A stretch of DNA of 41,056 nucleotides from Pueribacillus sp041725775 (lineage in GTDB: Bacteria; Bacillota; Bacilli; Bacillales; UBA6769), in contig NZ_JBEUEL010000027.1 of assembly GCF_041725775.1 (NCBI RefSeq), positions 1 through 41,056 on the forward strand, read 5' to 3'. Under the pieces are notes generated by a model that made no database searches, was not told the origin of the DNA, and was given only the letters and a program-made list of their open reading frames with translations. Both the position numbers and the translations under genes were made by a program. Positions 17,614-25,621 of this stretch are shown one piece after another (position 1 is the stretch's first letter; each line of letters starts with the position of its first letter).

Positions 17614-18774
17614 ATGTACGCTTCAAACTTGATGTCAAAATTTAAAACGAGCATTTTTACAGAAATGGCTCAACATAAACAACAGAAAATATCTGAAGGG
17701 AAAGAAATGTTTGATTTAAGTATTGGAAGCCCTGATTTGCCACCGCCACCGTTCGTACTTGAAGAGTTAATGTCTGCGGTTCAGCAACGAAATCATTACG
17801 GTTACACGTTAAAGGGCACAAGTGAATTTAATGAAGCCGTTGCTCATTTTTACAAAAGGCGATATACAGTCGATTTAGATGAAAATAGAGAAGTTGTACA
17901 ATTATCTGGTTCACAGGAAGGGCTCGTACATCTACCCCTTGTATTAGTAAATCCAGGTGATCTCGTATTGCTTCCGAATCCATGTTACCCCGCTTATCAA
18001 ACCGGTGCTGATTTAGCTAATGCAAATGTGTATTACATGCCACTTGAAAAGAAAAACAATTTTTTACCAAATTTGCAAGCTATTCCGATTGAAGTAGCGC
18101 AAAAAGCAAAAATAATGTTTCTTAATTTTCCTGGTAACCCAGTTCCAGCATTGCCAACGAAACAATTTTTCAAAGATGTTGTCGAATTTGCTAAAAAAAA
18201 TAACATCATTGTCGTCCATGATTTTGCGTATTCCGAATTAAATTTTTCAGGTGAAAAACCGCTTAGTTTTTTATCCATTCCCGGAGCGAAAGAAGTTGGT
18301 GTAGAGTTTAACTCGTTATCAAAGAGCTTCAATATGGCGGGGTGCAGAATTGCTTATGTCGTCGGAAATGAACATGTCATTCAAGCGCTTAGCAAGTTAA
18401 AATCAAACTTGGACTTTGGCGTTTTTTTGCCAATCCAATGTGCAGCAACGAAAGCTTTAAATGAAGGTGACTCGTTTTTAAAAGAAAATGCATTATTTTA
18501 TAAAGAACGACGAAACGTCCTTGTAGATGGCTTAAATACAATTGGTTGGAAACTGGAGAAACCACTTGCAACGATGTTCATTTGGGCACCGATACCAAAT
18601 GGTGTAACCTCACTACAATTCACATTAAAATTAATGGATAAAGCTGGCGTCGTAGTGACACCGGGTTCTGCCTTTGGAGCGTATGGGGAAGGATACGTTC
18701 GAATAGGTCTCGTTGAAAGTGAAGCAAACTTAGAGTTAGTTGTTCAAAAAATAGATGAAGCAAAACTGTTTTAG
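17614..18774 (+). CDS. Class I/II PLP-dependent aminotransferase
   Basis: The 386-residue enzyme transfers an amino group using pyridoxal phosphate. Visible are SGSQEGL (phosphate loop), FPGNPVPALP, the Asp/Tyr strand VHDFAYSEL and the PLP-binding Lys in SLSKSFNMAGCR. The pattern is that of LL-diaminopimelate/alanine-type aminotransferases; the substrate cannot be assigned and no lysine genes are nearby. TAGGAGGAG precedes the ATG. A weak terminator follows. Confidence 0.87.
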   Translation: MYASNLMSKFKTSIFTEMAQHKQQKISEGKEMFDLSIGSPDLPPPPFVLEELMSAVQQRNHYGYTLKGTSEFNEAVAHFYKRRYTVDLDENREVVQLSGSQEGLVHLPLVLVNPGDLVLLPNPCYPAYQTGADLANANVYYMPLEKKNNFLPNLQAIPIEVAQKAKIMFLNFPGNPVPALPTKQFFKDVVEFAKKNNIIVVHDFAYSELNFSGEKPLSFLSIPGAKEVGVEFNSLSKSFNMAGCRIAYVVGNEHVIQALSKLKSNLDFGVFLPIQCAATKALNEGDSFLKENALFYKERRNVLVDGLNTIGWKLEKPLATMFIWAPIPNGVTSLQFTLKLMDKAGVVVTPGSAFGAYGEGYVRIGLVESEANLELVVQKIDEAKLF

Positions 18775-18798
18775 AAGATTGGCAAATATCTTCCTTTT
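18774..18798 (+). terminator. Probable terminator after the aminotransferase
   Basis: GAAGAT (18774-18779) pairs with ATCTTC (18788-18793), followed by CTTTTT. The stem is short. Confidence 0.55.
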
Positions 18799-18840
18799 TG
18801 TTATGATAAAAAGTTGTAAGTAAAATATGAAAGGTGATGT

Positions 18841-19767
18841 TTGCTATTGGAAAGCAAAAAATCTTACCGAGTATTATTGTATTATAAATACGTCCATATT
18901 GAAAATTATGAAGAATATGCAGCTGAGCATCTTAAATTTTGCAAAGAACTTGGTTTAAAAGGAAGAATTCTCGTAGCTGAAGAAGGAATTAATGGCACCG
19001 TTTCGGGGACAGTTGAGCAAACGAATAAATATACTGAAACGATGCACAGTGACCCGCGCTTTACAGATATGCAATTTAAAATTGACGAACATGATGGACA
19101 TGTATTTAAAAAAATGTTTGTGCGACCACGGCAGGAAATTGTTTCGTTACGACTTGAAAATGACATTAACCCGAATGAACTAACGGGTACATATATGAGT
19201 CCGAAAGAGTTTTATAAAGAGATGCAGCGGGACGATGTTATTATTTTAGACGTGCGAAATGATTATGAATACGAAATTGGCCATTTCCGTGGAGCGATTA
19301 ATCCAAAAGTAAATGCATTCCGAGAATTACCTGAATGGGTAAGAGAAAACTTAAGTGAACATAAAGACAAAAAAATTCTCGCCTATTGTACTGGTGGCAT
19401 TCGTTGTGAAAAATTTACTGGCTTTTTACTTGAAGAAGGCTTTAAAGATGTGAATCAACTTCATGGTGGCATCATTATGTACGGAAAAAATGAAGAAGTT
19501 CAAGGCGAACTTTATGATGGAAAATGTTATGTATTCGATGAAAGAATATCTGTAAGGGTGAATCAGAAGGAAGATATTATCGTATCCAATTGTCACCATT
19601 GTGGTAAAAAAGAAGATCGCTATATAAACTGTGCAAATCCTGAATGCAATCTTCAGCATGTCTGTTGTGAAGAATGTGAAGAGAAACACTATCGCTCATG
19701 TTCAGCGGAATGCAGACAACATCCTAGAAATAGATATAAACGTGAATTACAAAAAGAAGAAGCATAA
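18841..19767 (+). CDS. trhO: tRNA uridine(34) hydroxylase TrhO (rhodanese-domain protein)
   Basis: TrhO hydroxylates uridine 34 of certain tRNAs, an oxygen-dependent step toward wobble-base 5-methoxyuridine. The 308-residue protein has an N-terminal acylphosphatase-like part (GRILVAEEGINGTVSG), a rhodanese domain with CTGGIRCEK (Cys183 and Cys189) and a Cys-rich tail (CHHCG, CANPEC, CCEEC, CSAEC) that likely binds zinc. The start is TTG: AAAGGTGA lies just upstream and no ATG fits; TTG 18847 is an alternative. Monocistronic. Confidence 0.92.
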   Translation: MLLESKKSYRVLLYYKYVHIENYEEYAAEHLKFCKELGLKGRILVAEEGINGTVSGTVEQTNKYTETMHSDPRFTDMQFKIDEHDGHVFKKMFVRPRQEIVSLRLENDINPNELTGTYMSPKEFYKEMQRDDVIILDVRNDYEYEIGHFRGAINPKVNAFRELPEWVRENLSEHKDKKILAYCTGGIRCEKFTGFLLEEGFKDVNQLHGGIIMYGKNEEVQGELYDGKCYVFDERISVRVNQKEDIIVSNCHHCGKKEDRYINCANPECNLQHVCCEECEEKHYRSCSAECRQHPRNRYKRELQKEEA

Positions 19768-19773
19768 ACAAAT

Positions 19774-19803
19774 ACTCCCACCGGTTATTGAGGTGGGAGT
19801 TTA
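19774..19803 (+). terminator. Hairpin between trhO and thyA, probable terminator
   Basis: ACTCCCACC (19774-19782) pairs perfectly with GGTGGGAGT (19792-19800). The T run is short (TTTA), so termination may be partial. The same GGTGGGAGT core occurs in the IS-like hairpin at 24839-24847. Confidence 0.6.
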
Positions 19804-19832
19804 CATACTACTGCAGAAAGGCAGGAAATAGG

Positions 19833-20627
19833 ATGAAACAGTATTTGGATCTATGTCGGCATATTTTAAATAACGGGGTTGAGAAAAAGGATCGAACGGG
19901 AACCGGAACAATTAGTGTTTTCGGTTATCAAATGCGTTTTGATTTAGAAAAAGGGTTTCCACTGCTTACAACGAAAAAACTCCACTTAAAGTCAATTATC
20001 CATGAGTTACTCTGGTTTTTAAAAGGCGATACGAACATCCGATATTTAAATGAAAATGGTGTCCGTATTTGGAATGAATGGGCAGATGAAAATGGTGATC
20101 TCGGTCCTGTTTATGGACACCAATGGCGATCATGGCCTGATAACAAGGGCGGAACAATTGACCAAATTTCGCAAGTTATCGATCAAATTAAAAATAATCC
20201 TAATTCTCGCCGCCTTATTGTAAGTGCTTGGAACGTAGCGGATGTAAATGATATGGCGTTACCACCATGTCACTGTCTTTTTCAATTTTACGTTGCCGAT
20301 GGGAAATTATCGTGTCAACTCTATCAACGGAGTGCTGATGTTTTTTTAGGAGTTCCGTTTAACATTGCTTCGTATTCGCTATTAACGATGATGATTGCTC
20401 AAGTATGTGGATTGAAGCCAGGGGAATTTGTTCATACGTTCGGTGACACGCATATTTATTTAAATCATATTGACCAGGTTAAGTTACAACTTACAAGGAT
20501 CCCAAAGACATTACCTTCGATAGAAATCAATCGAAACGTACAATCGATTTTCGACTTTAAATATGAAGATTTCAATATTCGAAATTACGATCCGCATCCA
20601 CACATAAAAGGAGAAGTGTCTGTATGA
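19833..20627 (+). CDS. thyA: Thymidylate synthase ThyA
   Basis: ThyA methylates dUMP to dTMP with methylene-tetrahydrofolate. The 264-residue length equals that of the E. coli enzyme, and the active-site Cys146 lies in PPCHCLFQF; RSADVFLGVPFN is also present. ATG 19833 follows AGGAAATAGG; the frame extends upstream to 19788 but through the preceding hairpin. The gene overlaps dfrA by four bases (ATGA). Folate consumed here is regenerated by the next gene. Confidence 0.96.
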   Translation: MKQYLDLCRHILNNGVEKKDRTGTGTISVFGYQMRFDLEKGFPLLTTKKLHLKSIIHELLWFLKGDTNIRYLNENGVRIWNEWADENGDLGPVYGHQWRSWPDNKGGTIDQISQVIDQIKNNPNSRRLIVSAWNVADVNDMALPPCHCLFQFYVADGKLSCQLYQRSADVFLGVPFNIASYSLLTMMIAQVCGLKPGEFVHTFGDTHIYLNHIDQVKLQLTRIPKTLPSIEINRNVQSIFDFKYEDFNIRNYDPHPHIKGEVSV

Positions 20628-21115
20628 TCTCTTTTTTAGTTGCGATGGATCGAAATCGTGTAATTGGAAAAGATAACGATCTCCCGTGGAAACTGCCAGC
20701 GGATTTAGCTTATTTTAAAAAGTTAACGACAGGGCATACGGTTGTCATGGGCAGAAAAACGTATGAATCGATCGGTCGTCCGTTACCGAATCGCCAAAAT
20801 GTGATATTAACGAGAGATAAACAATATACAGCAGAAAATTGCGTTGTCATCCATTCTGTTGAAGAAGCTTTAGAACTTATGAATAAGAAAGAAGATAAGT
20901 ATTTTATAATCGGCGGTTCCGATTTGTTTGAACAATTTCTTCCGTATGTTGATCGTATGTATATTACGTTTATTGATGAAACGTTTGAAGGAGATACGTT
21001 TTTTCCTGAAGTCGATATGTCGAATTGGAAGCTCGTATTGAAACAGAAGGGTAAGAAAGATGAAAAAAATCGGTATGAGCACAGTTTCTTAGTTTACGAT
21101 AGATTAAAACGATAA
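20624..21115 (+). CDS. dfrA: Dihydrofolate reductase
   Basis: This enzyme reduces dihydrofolate made by ThyA back to tetrahydrofolate. The 163-residue protein has IGKDNDLPWKLPADL with Asp27, the NADPH site VVMGRKTYESIGRPLP and FIIGGSDLF. It is translationally coupled to thyA through a 4-base overlap, with AAAAGGAGAAG upstream. A terminator follows. Confidence 0.96.
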   Translation: MISFLVAMDRNRVIGKDNDLPWKLPADLAYFKKLTTGHTVVMGRKTYESIGRPLPNRQNVILTRDKQYTAENCVVIHSVEEALELMNKKEDKYFIIGGSDLFEQFLPYVDRMYITFIDETFEGDTFFPEVDMSNWKLVLKQKGKKDEKNRYEHSFLVYDRLKR

Positions 21116-21129
21116 AAATGAACGAATTA

Positions 21130-21171
21130 AACACCTTGATTTTTGTTGGATCTGATTCAAGGTGTTTTTTT
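21130..21171 (+). terminator. Terminator of thyA-dfrA
   Basis: AACACCTTGA (21130-21139) pairs with TCAAGGTGTT (21157-21166), followed by a T run. Confidence 0.88.
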
Positions 21172-21364
21172 ATCCGTATGATATTAAACTATACAGAAGG
21201 AAATTGGATCATAATGTAAGAAGTTCAAGTAATTGGTAGGTAGATCAGTGAGATAATAGAAGAGCAATTATAATTCTGAATATTTGTAATATATGCTGTT
21301 TGCAGATAACTTTTTCCCTTGTTATGCTTTTAACAATCTTGTAATTAGCTAAGGGAGGTACAAT

Positions 21365-22234
21365 ATGAAGAAATATTACGGAATTGTTATTTTACTATTA
21401 GCATTCGTCATTATTTCAGCTTGTGGCAACTTAGATTCTAGTAGTACAAAAGAAGTCGACATATTAGCAACGCTTCAGGAAAAAGGAACGGTACAAGTTG
21501 GGTTTGCAAATGAAAAACCTTATGCTTACGAGGAAGACGGAGAGTTAAAAGGAGCTGCTGTTGATATTGCAAAAGCAGTTTTTAAAGAATTGGGAATTGA
21601 TGAAGTTGAAGGGAAACTAGCTGATTTCGGTCAGTTAATTCCGGGACTTAATGCTGGCAAATTTGATGCAATTACAGCTGGAATGGCGATACAGCCTGAC
21701 CGATGTGAAAACGCTGCTTTTGCTGAACCGGAAATTCAATATGGTGAAGGGATGGTTGTTCAAGCTGGTAACCCCGAAAACTTATACAGCTATAAAGACA
21801 TTGCGGATAACCCAAATATTAAAGTTGCTGTAATGGCGGGTGCGTCTGAAAATGATTTTCTTATTAAAGAAGGGGTAAGTGAAGATCAAATTATGAGTGT
21901 TCCTGATATCCCGGCATCGTTTTCAGCGGTAGAGTCTGGACGAGTACATGCAACGACAGCTACTGAAATGACAGTGAAAGAAGCGTTGCAATCAGCAAGT
22001 TCGAATAAGATCGAGCTTGTTGAAGAATTTGAACAGCCTGATATCGAAGGTATTCCAAGTTACGGTGCTCCAGCGTTTAGAAAAGATAATGAAGCATTGA
22101 GGGATGCATACAACGAGGCATTAGCGAAGCTAAAAGCGGATGGAACGATCGCTGAACTTGCTGAAAATTACGGATTTACTGTGCCAGACGATAGTATTAA
22201 GACTGAAAAAATTTGTAGTGGCGAACAGTTTTAA
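21365..22234 (+). CDS. ehuB: Ectoine/hydroxyectoine-type ABC transporter, substrate-binding lipoprotein
   Basis: The 289-residue precursor has a signal peptide with lipobox ISAC (Cys20), so the mature protein is anchored on the outer face of the membrane. The rest is a type-3 amino-acid-binding fold; the C-terminal part (FEQPDIEGIPSYGAPAFRK) resembles EhuB proteins, which bind ectoine and hydroxyectoine. The order B-C-D-A with matching permeases and ATPase supports this, but a polar amino acid cannot be excluded. AGGGAGG lies upstream of the ATG. A terminator directly after it should make it more abundant than its permeases. Confidence 0.8.
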   Translation: MKKYYGIVILLLAFVIISACGNLDSSSTKEVDILATLQEKGTVQVGFANEKPYAYEEDGELKGAAVDIAKAVFKELGIDEVEGKLADFGQLIPGLNAGKFDAITAGMAIQPDRCENAAFAEPEIQYGEGMVVQAGNPENLYSYKDIADNPNIKVAVMAGASENDFLIKEGVSEDQIMSVPDIPASFSAVESGRVHATTATEMTVKEALQSASSNKIELVEEFEQPDIEGIPSYGAPAFRKDNEALRDAYNEALAKLKADGTIAELAENYGFTVPDDSIKTEKICSGEQF

Positions 22235-22250
22235 TAGTCGATTTTATAAT

Positions 22251-22293
22251 AGGTCAGGTTCTCTTAACATTTATTAAGAGCTGACCTTTTTTA
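22251..22293 (+). terminator. Intra-operon terminator between ehuB and ehuC
   Basis: AGGTCAG (22251-22257) pairs with CTGACCT (22281-22287), extended by the inner stem CTCTTAA/TTAAGAG (22261-22267/22274-22280), followed by six T residues. It is likely to attenuate transcription into the permease genes. Confidence 0.8.
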
Positions 22294-22311
22294 TTCAACA
22301 GTAAATATGGG

Positions 22312-22980
22312 GTGGTAGCAATTAATGAAATTACTGAAATACTTGCTGTATTACTAAGAGGATTACAAGTAACAATAATCGTCTTATTGACTTCTGCAAT
22401 TTTTTCCTATGCGATTGCATTTATCGCTGGTTTTTGCCGATTATCTCACGATCGTTTTTTAAGCAAGCTTACAGGTTTTTACATTGAAATTTTTCGGGGA
22501 ACTTCACTAATCGTTCAATTGTTTTGGTTTTCGTATGCGTTACCTGGTTTATTTGGAATCCATTTAGGCAGTGATTTATGGGCAGGGATTTTAGCGATTT
22601 CACTCAATTATGGCGCATACATGTCGGAAATCGTTCGGACGTCGATTCTTTCGATTTCTAAGGGGCAAACCGAAGCAGCAATTGCGTTAAATATGTCCAG
22701 GTTTCAGCGAATGAGACTTGTGATCTTACCCCAAGCAGTCCGCATGATGCTTCCTGAGTTTGGTAACTATTTCATTCACATCTTAAAAGCGACTTCACTT
22801 GTGTCTTTAATTGGTTTAACCGACATTCTGTACTATGGTGACATTTATCGAAGTACAAATTTATCATTAGCTCCAACGGTATATTTAATCATTCTCGGAT
22901 TTTACTTTCTTCTTGCCTTACCACTCATCGGCTTAACTAGAAAGTTCGAACGAATGGCTAAGAAGGGAGTGGCGCAATGA
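22312..22980 (+). CDS. ehuC: Ectoine/hydroxyectoine-type ABC transporter permease
   Basis: This membrane protein of about 220 residues has five or so hydrophobic helices and the ABC permease loop EAAIALNMSRFQRMRLVILPQA, which docks on the ATPase. IEIFRGTSLIVQLFWFSYALP matches EhuC-type permeases of the His/Glu/Gln family. The start is unusual: the only nearby conventional start is GTG 22312, which sits inside the purine-rich GGGGTGGT that should be the ribosome binding site. The codon at the right distance is ATT 22321, which would give I/M-NEITEILAVLL. The end overlaps ehuD by four bases. Confidence 0.85.
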   Translation: MVAINEITEILAVLLRGLQVTIIVLLTSAIFSYAIAFIAGFCRLSHDRFLSKLTGFYIEIFRGTSLIVQLFWFSYALPGLFGIHLGSDLWAGILAISLNYGAYMSEIVRTSILSISKGQTEAAIALNMSRFQRMRLVILPQAVRMMLPEFGNYFIHILKATSLVSLIGLTDILYYGDIYRSTNLSLAPTVYLIILGFYFLLALPLIGLTRKFERMAKKGVAQ

Positions 22981-23678
22981 TGGAATGGAGTTGGCCAGTG
23001 TTCATTGATGCATTTCCTAACGTTTTTAAAGGCTTATGGATCACACTACTTTTAACGATTGCTTGTTATGTTTTTTCACTAACTTTCGGTTTTTTCTGGT
23101 TGATCATTCGAAACATCCCTTTCAAGCCATTTCAATGGCTTGTATTCTGGGTGATGGAATTTATTCGGTCAACCCCACCGCTCGTTCAATTGTTTTTTAT
23201 TTATTACGCTTGGCCAATGGTTCCTGTCGTGGGAGTGACATTACATCCATTTGTTGCTGCGATATTAGGATTAGGTATTCATTTCAGCACATATATTTCG
23301 GAAGTGTATCGGTCAGGGATTGAATCCGTTGATAAAGGACAATGGGAGGCAGCAGAAGCGTTAAACTTTTCTAAAACAAAAAAATGGTCAAAAATTATTT
23401 TACCACAAGCGATCCCTCCAACGATTCCGATGCTTGGTAACTATTTAATCATTATGTTTAAGGAAGTACCACTCGCTTCTACGATCGGTGTCGTTGGCAT
23501 GTTACACATGGCAAATGAATACGGCTCAATTCATTGGAAATATTTGGAGCCCTTAACGATCGTTGCCTTACTATTTTTAGTGTTAAGTTATCCTTCAGCT
23601 GTTTTTATTAAGAAATTGGAACAGAAGTTCAATCAAAATTTTGACAAAAAGCAGGTAGTTACTTCAAAGCCTGCATAA
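22977..23678 (+). CDS. ehuD: Ectoine/hydroxyectoine-type ABC transporter permease
   Basis: This 233-residue membrane protein is the second half of the permease heterodimer. It has five predicted membrane helices, FIRSTPPLVQLFFIYYAWP and the ATPase-docking loop EAAEALNFSKTKKWSKIILPQA. It begins at the ATGATG overlapping the ehuC stop, with AAGGGAG upstream. It ends 16 bases before ehuA. Confidence 0.87.
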   Translation: MMEWSWPVFIDAFPNVFKGLWITLLLTIACYVFSLTFGFFWLIIRNIPFKPFQWLVFWVMEFIRSTPPLVQLFFIYYAWPMVPVVGVTLHPFVAAILGLGIHFSTYISEVYRSGIESVDKGQWEAAEALNFSKTKKWSKIILPQAIPPTIPMLGNYLIIMFKEVPLASTIGVVGMLHMANEYGSIHWKYLEPLTIVALLFLVLSYPSAVFIKKLEQKFNQNFDKKQVVTSKPA

Positions 23679-23694
23679 AAAAGGAGTAAAATTC

Positions 23695-24495
23695 GTGAGT
23701 AATCCAATTGTAAAGTATGAAAATGTATATAAATCCTTTGGAGATGTTAACGTATTAAAAGGAATTAATTTAAGTATTGGTCCAACGGAGAAAGTGGCAC
23801 TCATCGGTCCAAGTGGTTCAGGAAAAACGACGATCATTCGTATGTTAATGACATTGGAACAGCCAACGTCTGGTACGATTTATGTCAATCATAAAAATTT
23901 ATGGCAAATGCGGAAAAACGACAAGCTAGTTACTGCAAACGAAGCACATTTACGCAGCATACGAGGAGATATTGGTATGGTGTTCCAACATTTTAATTTA
24001 TTTCCTCATATGACGATATTGGAAAACTGCATGAGTGCTCCGATTCACGTCAAAAAAGAAAAGGAAGAAGTTGTGAGAGAACGTTCTCTGGAAATGTTAG
24101 ATAAAGTTGGATTGTCAGATAAAGTTGATTTGTATCCTTCACAATTATCAGGTGGTCAAAAACAACGAGTAGCGATGGCACGTGCATTAGTAATGCGACC
24201 AAAAATTATGCTGTTTGATGAAGTTACATCAGCATTAGATCCAGAGCTCGTTGGCGAAGTTCTTGAAGTCATTCGAGAGCTTGCTGAGGAAGGAAATATG
24301 GCTATGATCTTAGTTACACATGAAATGGATTTTGCGAAAGACATTGCCGATCGGATTTTATTTTTAAATGATGGTGTGATTGAAGCAGAAGGACCACCAT
24401 CGCTAATGTTAAACAATCCGAAAAGTGAACGGTTAAAAGCATTTCTAAGTAGATTTACAAATCATCATCAAGCCCAAACATTAATAACCTCCTGA
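23695..24495 (+). CDS. ehuA: Ectoine/hydroxyectoine-type ABC transporter ATPase
   Basis: The 266-residue ATPase powers the EhuBCD importer on the inner face of the membrane. It shows Walker A GPSGSGKTT, the Q-loop GMVFQHFNLFPHMT, the signature LSGGQKQRVAMARAL, Walker B IMLFDEVTSALDP and the H-loop VTHEM. An insertion around NDKLVTANEAHLRSIRGDIG is typical of EhuA. The start is GTG with AAAAAAGGAG 8 bases upstream. The stop codon lies within the terminator stem. Confidence 0.88.
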   Translation: MSNPIVKYENVYKSFGDVNVLKGINLSIGPTEKVALIGPSGSGKTTIIRMLMTLEQPTSGTIYVNHKNLWQMRKNDKLVTANEAHLRSIRGDIGMVFQHFNLFPHMTILENCMSAPIHVKKEKEEVVRERSLEMLDKVGLSDKVDLYPSQLSGGQKQRVAMARALVMRPKIMLFDEVTSALDPELVGEVLEVIRELAEEGNMAMILVTHEMDFAKDIADRILFLNDGVIEAEGPPSLMLNNPKSERLKAFLSRFTNHHQAQTLITS

Positions 24496-24515
24496 AAAAA
24501 TCAGGAGGTTTCTTT
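24486..24515 (+). terminator. Terminator of the ehu operon
   Basis: AACCTCCTGA (24486-24495) pairs with TCAGGAGGTT (24501-24510), followed by TCTTT. The 5' arm contains the ehuA stop codon. Confidence 0.82.
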
Positions 24516-24542
24516 GGTTAAAAATGACAAGCATATGTAAAC

Positions 24543-24571
24543 GTATAATGTAAAAAATAAGTACCGTATCG
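24543..24571 (+). promoter_or_regulatory. Weak candidate sigma-G promoter of the SpoVA2-type operon
   Basis: GTATA (24543-24547) fits the loose sigma-G -35 pattern and CGTATCG follows at 17-base spacing, but the latter matches the -10 consensus poorly. A sigma-A-like TATAAT overlaps (24544-24549). The element is listed because forespore expression is expected for these genes, not because the match is good. Confidence 0.2.
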
Positions 24572-24601
24572 TTAAATTCAGGAAATAAGGGAGGAAGCTG
24601 A

Positions 24602-24808
24602 GTGACTGTTGTAGATCAAGTGAGACAAACTGTCGCAGGTTTAAAAAGTGCTCAAGCAAGTTTAGAAACATTTGCGCTCCAAACGGAAAATCAACAAGCT
24701 AAACAAATGTTCCAACAGGCGGCACAACAGACGCAAATGATCGTCGATCAAGTCGATCAAAGACTTCAAGAAATTGAAGCAGAAGAACCTCAATATCGAC
24801 AACAGTAG
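24602..24808 (+). CDS. DUF1657 protein, first gene of the SpoVA2-type operon
   Basis: This 68-residue helical protein has no signal peptide (TVVDQVRQTVAGLKSAQASL, then QQAAQQTQMIVDQVD) and ends in EEPQYRQQ. The same family recurs at 27478-27684 and as the C-terminal domain of the 2Duf protein. DUF1657 proteins are found beside spoVA genes in spore formers; their role is not settled. The GTG start at 24602 is preceded by AAGGGAGGAAG. An IS-like segment separates it from the rest of the operon. Confidence 0.85.
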   Translation: MTVVDQVRQTVAGLKSAQASLETFALQTENQQAKQMFQQAAQQTQMIVDQVDQRLQEIEAEEPQYRQQ

Positions 24809-24814
24809 TCAAAG

Positions 24815-25080
24815 TAGCTCCCGCCTGCCGCCTGCTTAGGTGGGAGTACATATATAAAGACTGTTTACAAGATGTAAGTCAGTTCGACGTTTTCTCGCTT
24901 TATCATAGGACGTGATGTTTTTAGTCGAAGGAGTTTCTACTAAGACCGCCCACGTAGAAGTTACCATATGCTGTGCAAAGGCGTGACTGAGAGTTGTGCC
25001 TCCTCGACTTTCAACGCACACGATGTGTTAGTGTCGACGTTAAAACAGGACGTTTTCGTATTTAGTCGACCTCGCCTCTC
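24815..25080 (-). mobile_element. Possible IS200/IS605-type element right end (decayed)
   Basis: This gene-free stretch is more GC-rich than its surroundings and has structured features. CTCCCGCCT (24818-24826) pairs with AGGTGGGAG (24838-24846, one mismatch), and on the minus strand TTCTAC/GTAGAA (24935-24940/24954-24959) forms a second stem. Read on the minus strand it ends in CACCTAAGCAGGCGGCAGG, which resembles the hairpin ends of TnpB-carrying IS200/IS605 elements in Bacillus. No transposase or nuclease frame survives; a 61-codon minus frame (24836-25021) has no family motif. It could instead be another short mobile element or a structured RNA. Confidence 0.4.
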
Positions 25081-25151
25081 ATTGTCCTCTTTTTTGAACA
25101 CGTAAATATAGAGAAAACACCTTTTAATTTTGCAAACGAGGTGCGTATGTG

Positions 25152-25592
25152 ATGAAACGAAAACTAGCTTTGCTCATTATTTTTTTCATATTAGCTGGTT
25201 GTCAATTAAATGAACAAGAAACGGAACATCCGATTTTAACTGAAACGTCTTCAGATTCGACAATTAGTCAATCAATAGCGAATCAAGCGGTCAATACAGT
25301 GTTACAAAGAGAAGAAGTAACAAAGGCGAATGCCGTTAATACTGACAAGCTATTATTGTTAGCGTTTGAAGTCGAGCAGTTTGAACGCTTCAATTTAAAA
25401 ATAATTGAGAAAAAAATAAAAAAGCAACTAAACGAACAATTTAAAGATATTGAAGTTGTCGTCAGTTATGATCCGAAAATCATGTTAGAAATTGAAAAAT
25501 TACAAGCAAAGGTTGAATCGAACAACATTGACACGAAAAAACTAAAAAAAGAAACGAAAAAAATCGTCAAATTAAAACGTGAAAAAACGTAA
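25152..25592 (+). CDS. YhcN/YlaJ-family sporulation lipoprotein
   Basis: The precursor of about 146 residues has a basic start, a short hydrophobic stretch and a lipobox LAGC (Cys16), so it is a lipoprotein of the inner spore membrane by analogy. The later part (ANAVNTDKLLLLAFEV, then Lys-rich helices) fits the YhcN/YlaJ family. This family occupies the same position in spoVA2mob operons. ATG 25152 or the adjoining GTG 25149 is the start, after ACGAGGTG. Confidence 0.82.
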   Translation: MKRKLALLIIFFILAGCQLNEQETEHPILTETSSDSTISQSIANQAVNTVLQREEVTKANAVNTDKLLLLAFEVEQFERFNLKIIEKKIKKQLNEQFKDIEVVVSYDPKIMLEIEKLQAKVESNNIDTKKLKKETKKIVKLKREKT

Positions 25593-25621
25593 TGGAAAGT
25601 CAGTGAAGCGAGGTTTTACAA

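Noticed and set aside
24836..25021. 61-codon minus-strand frame as the C-terminus of TnpB
   Set aside because: The translation has no zinc-ribbon Cys pairs or DRDVNAA-type motif; only the nucleotide-level end structure resembles the element.
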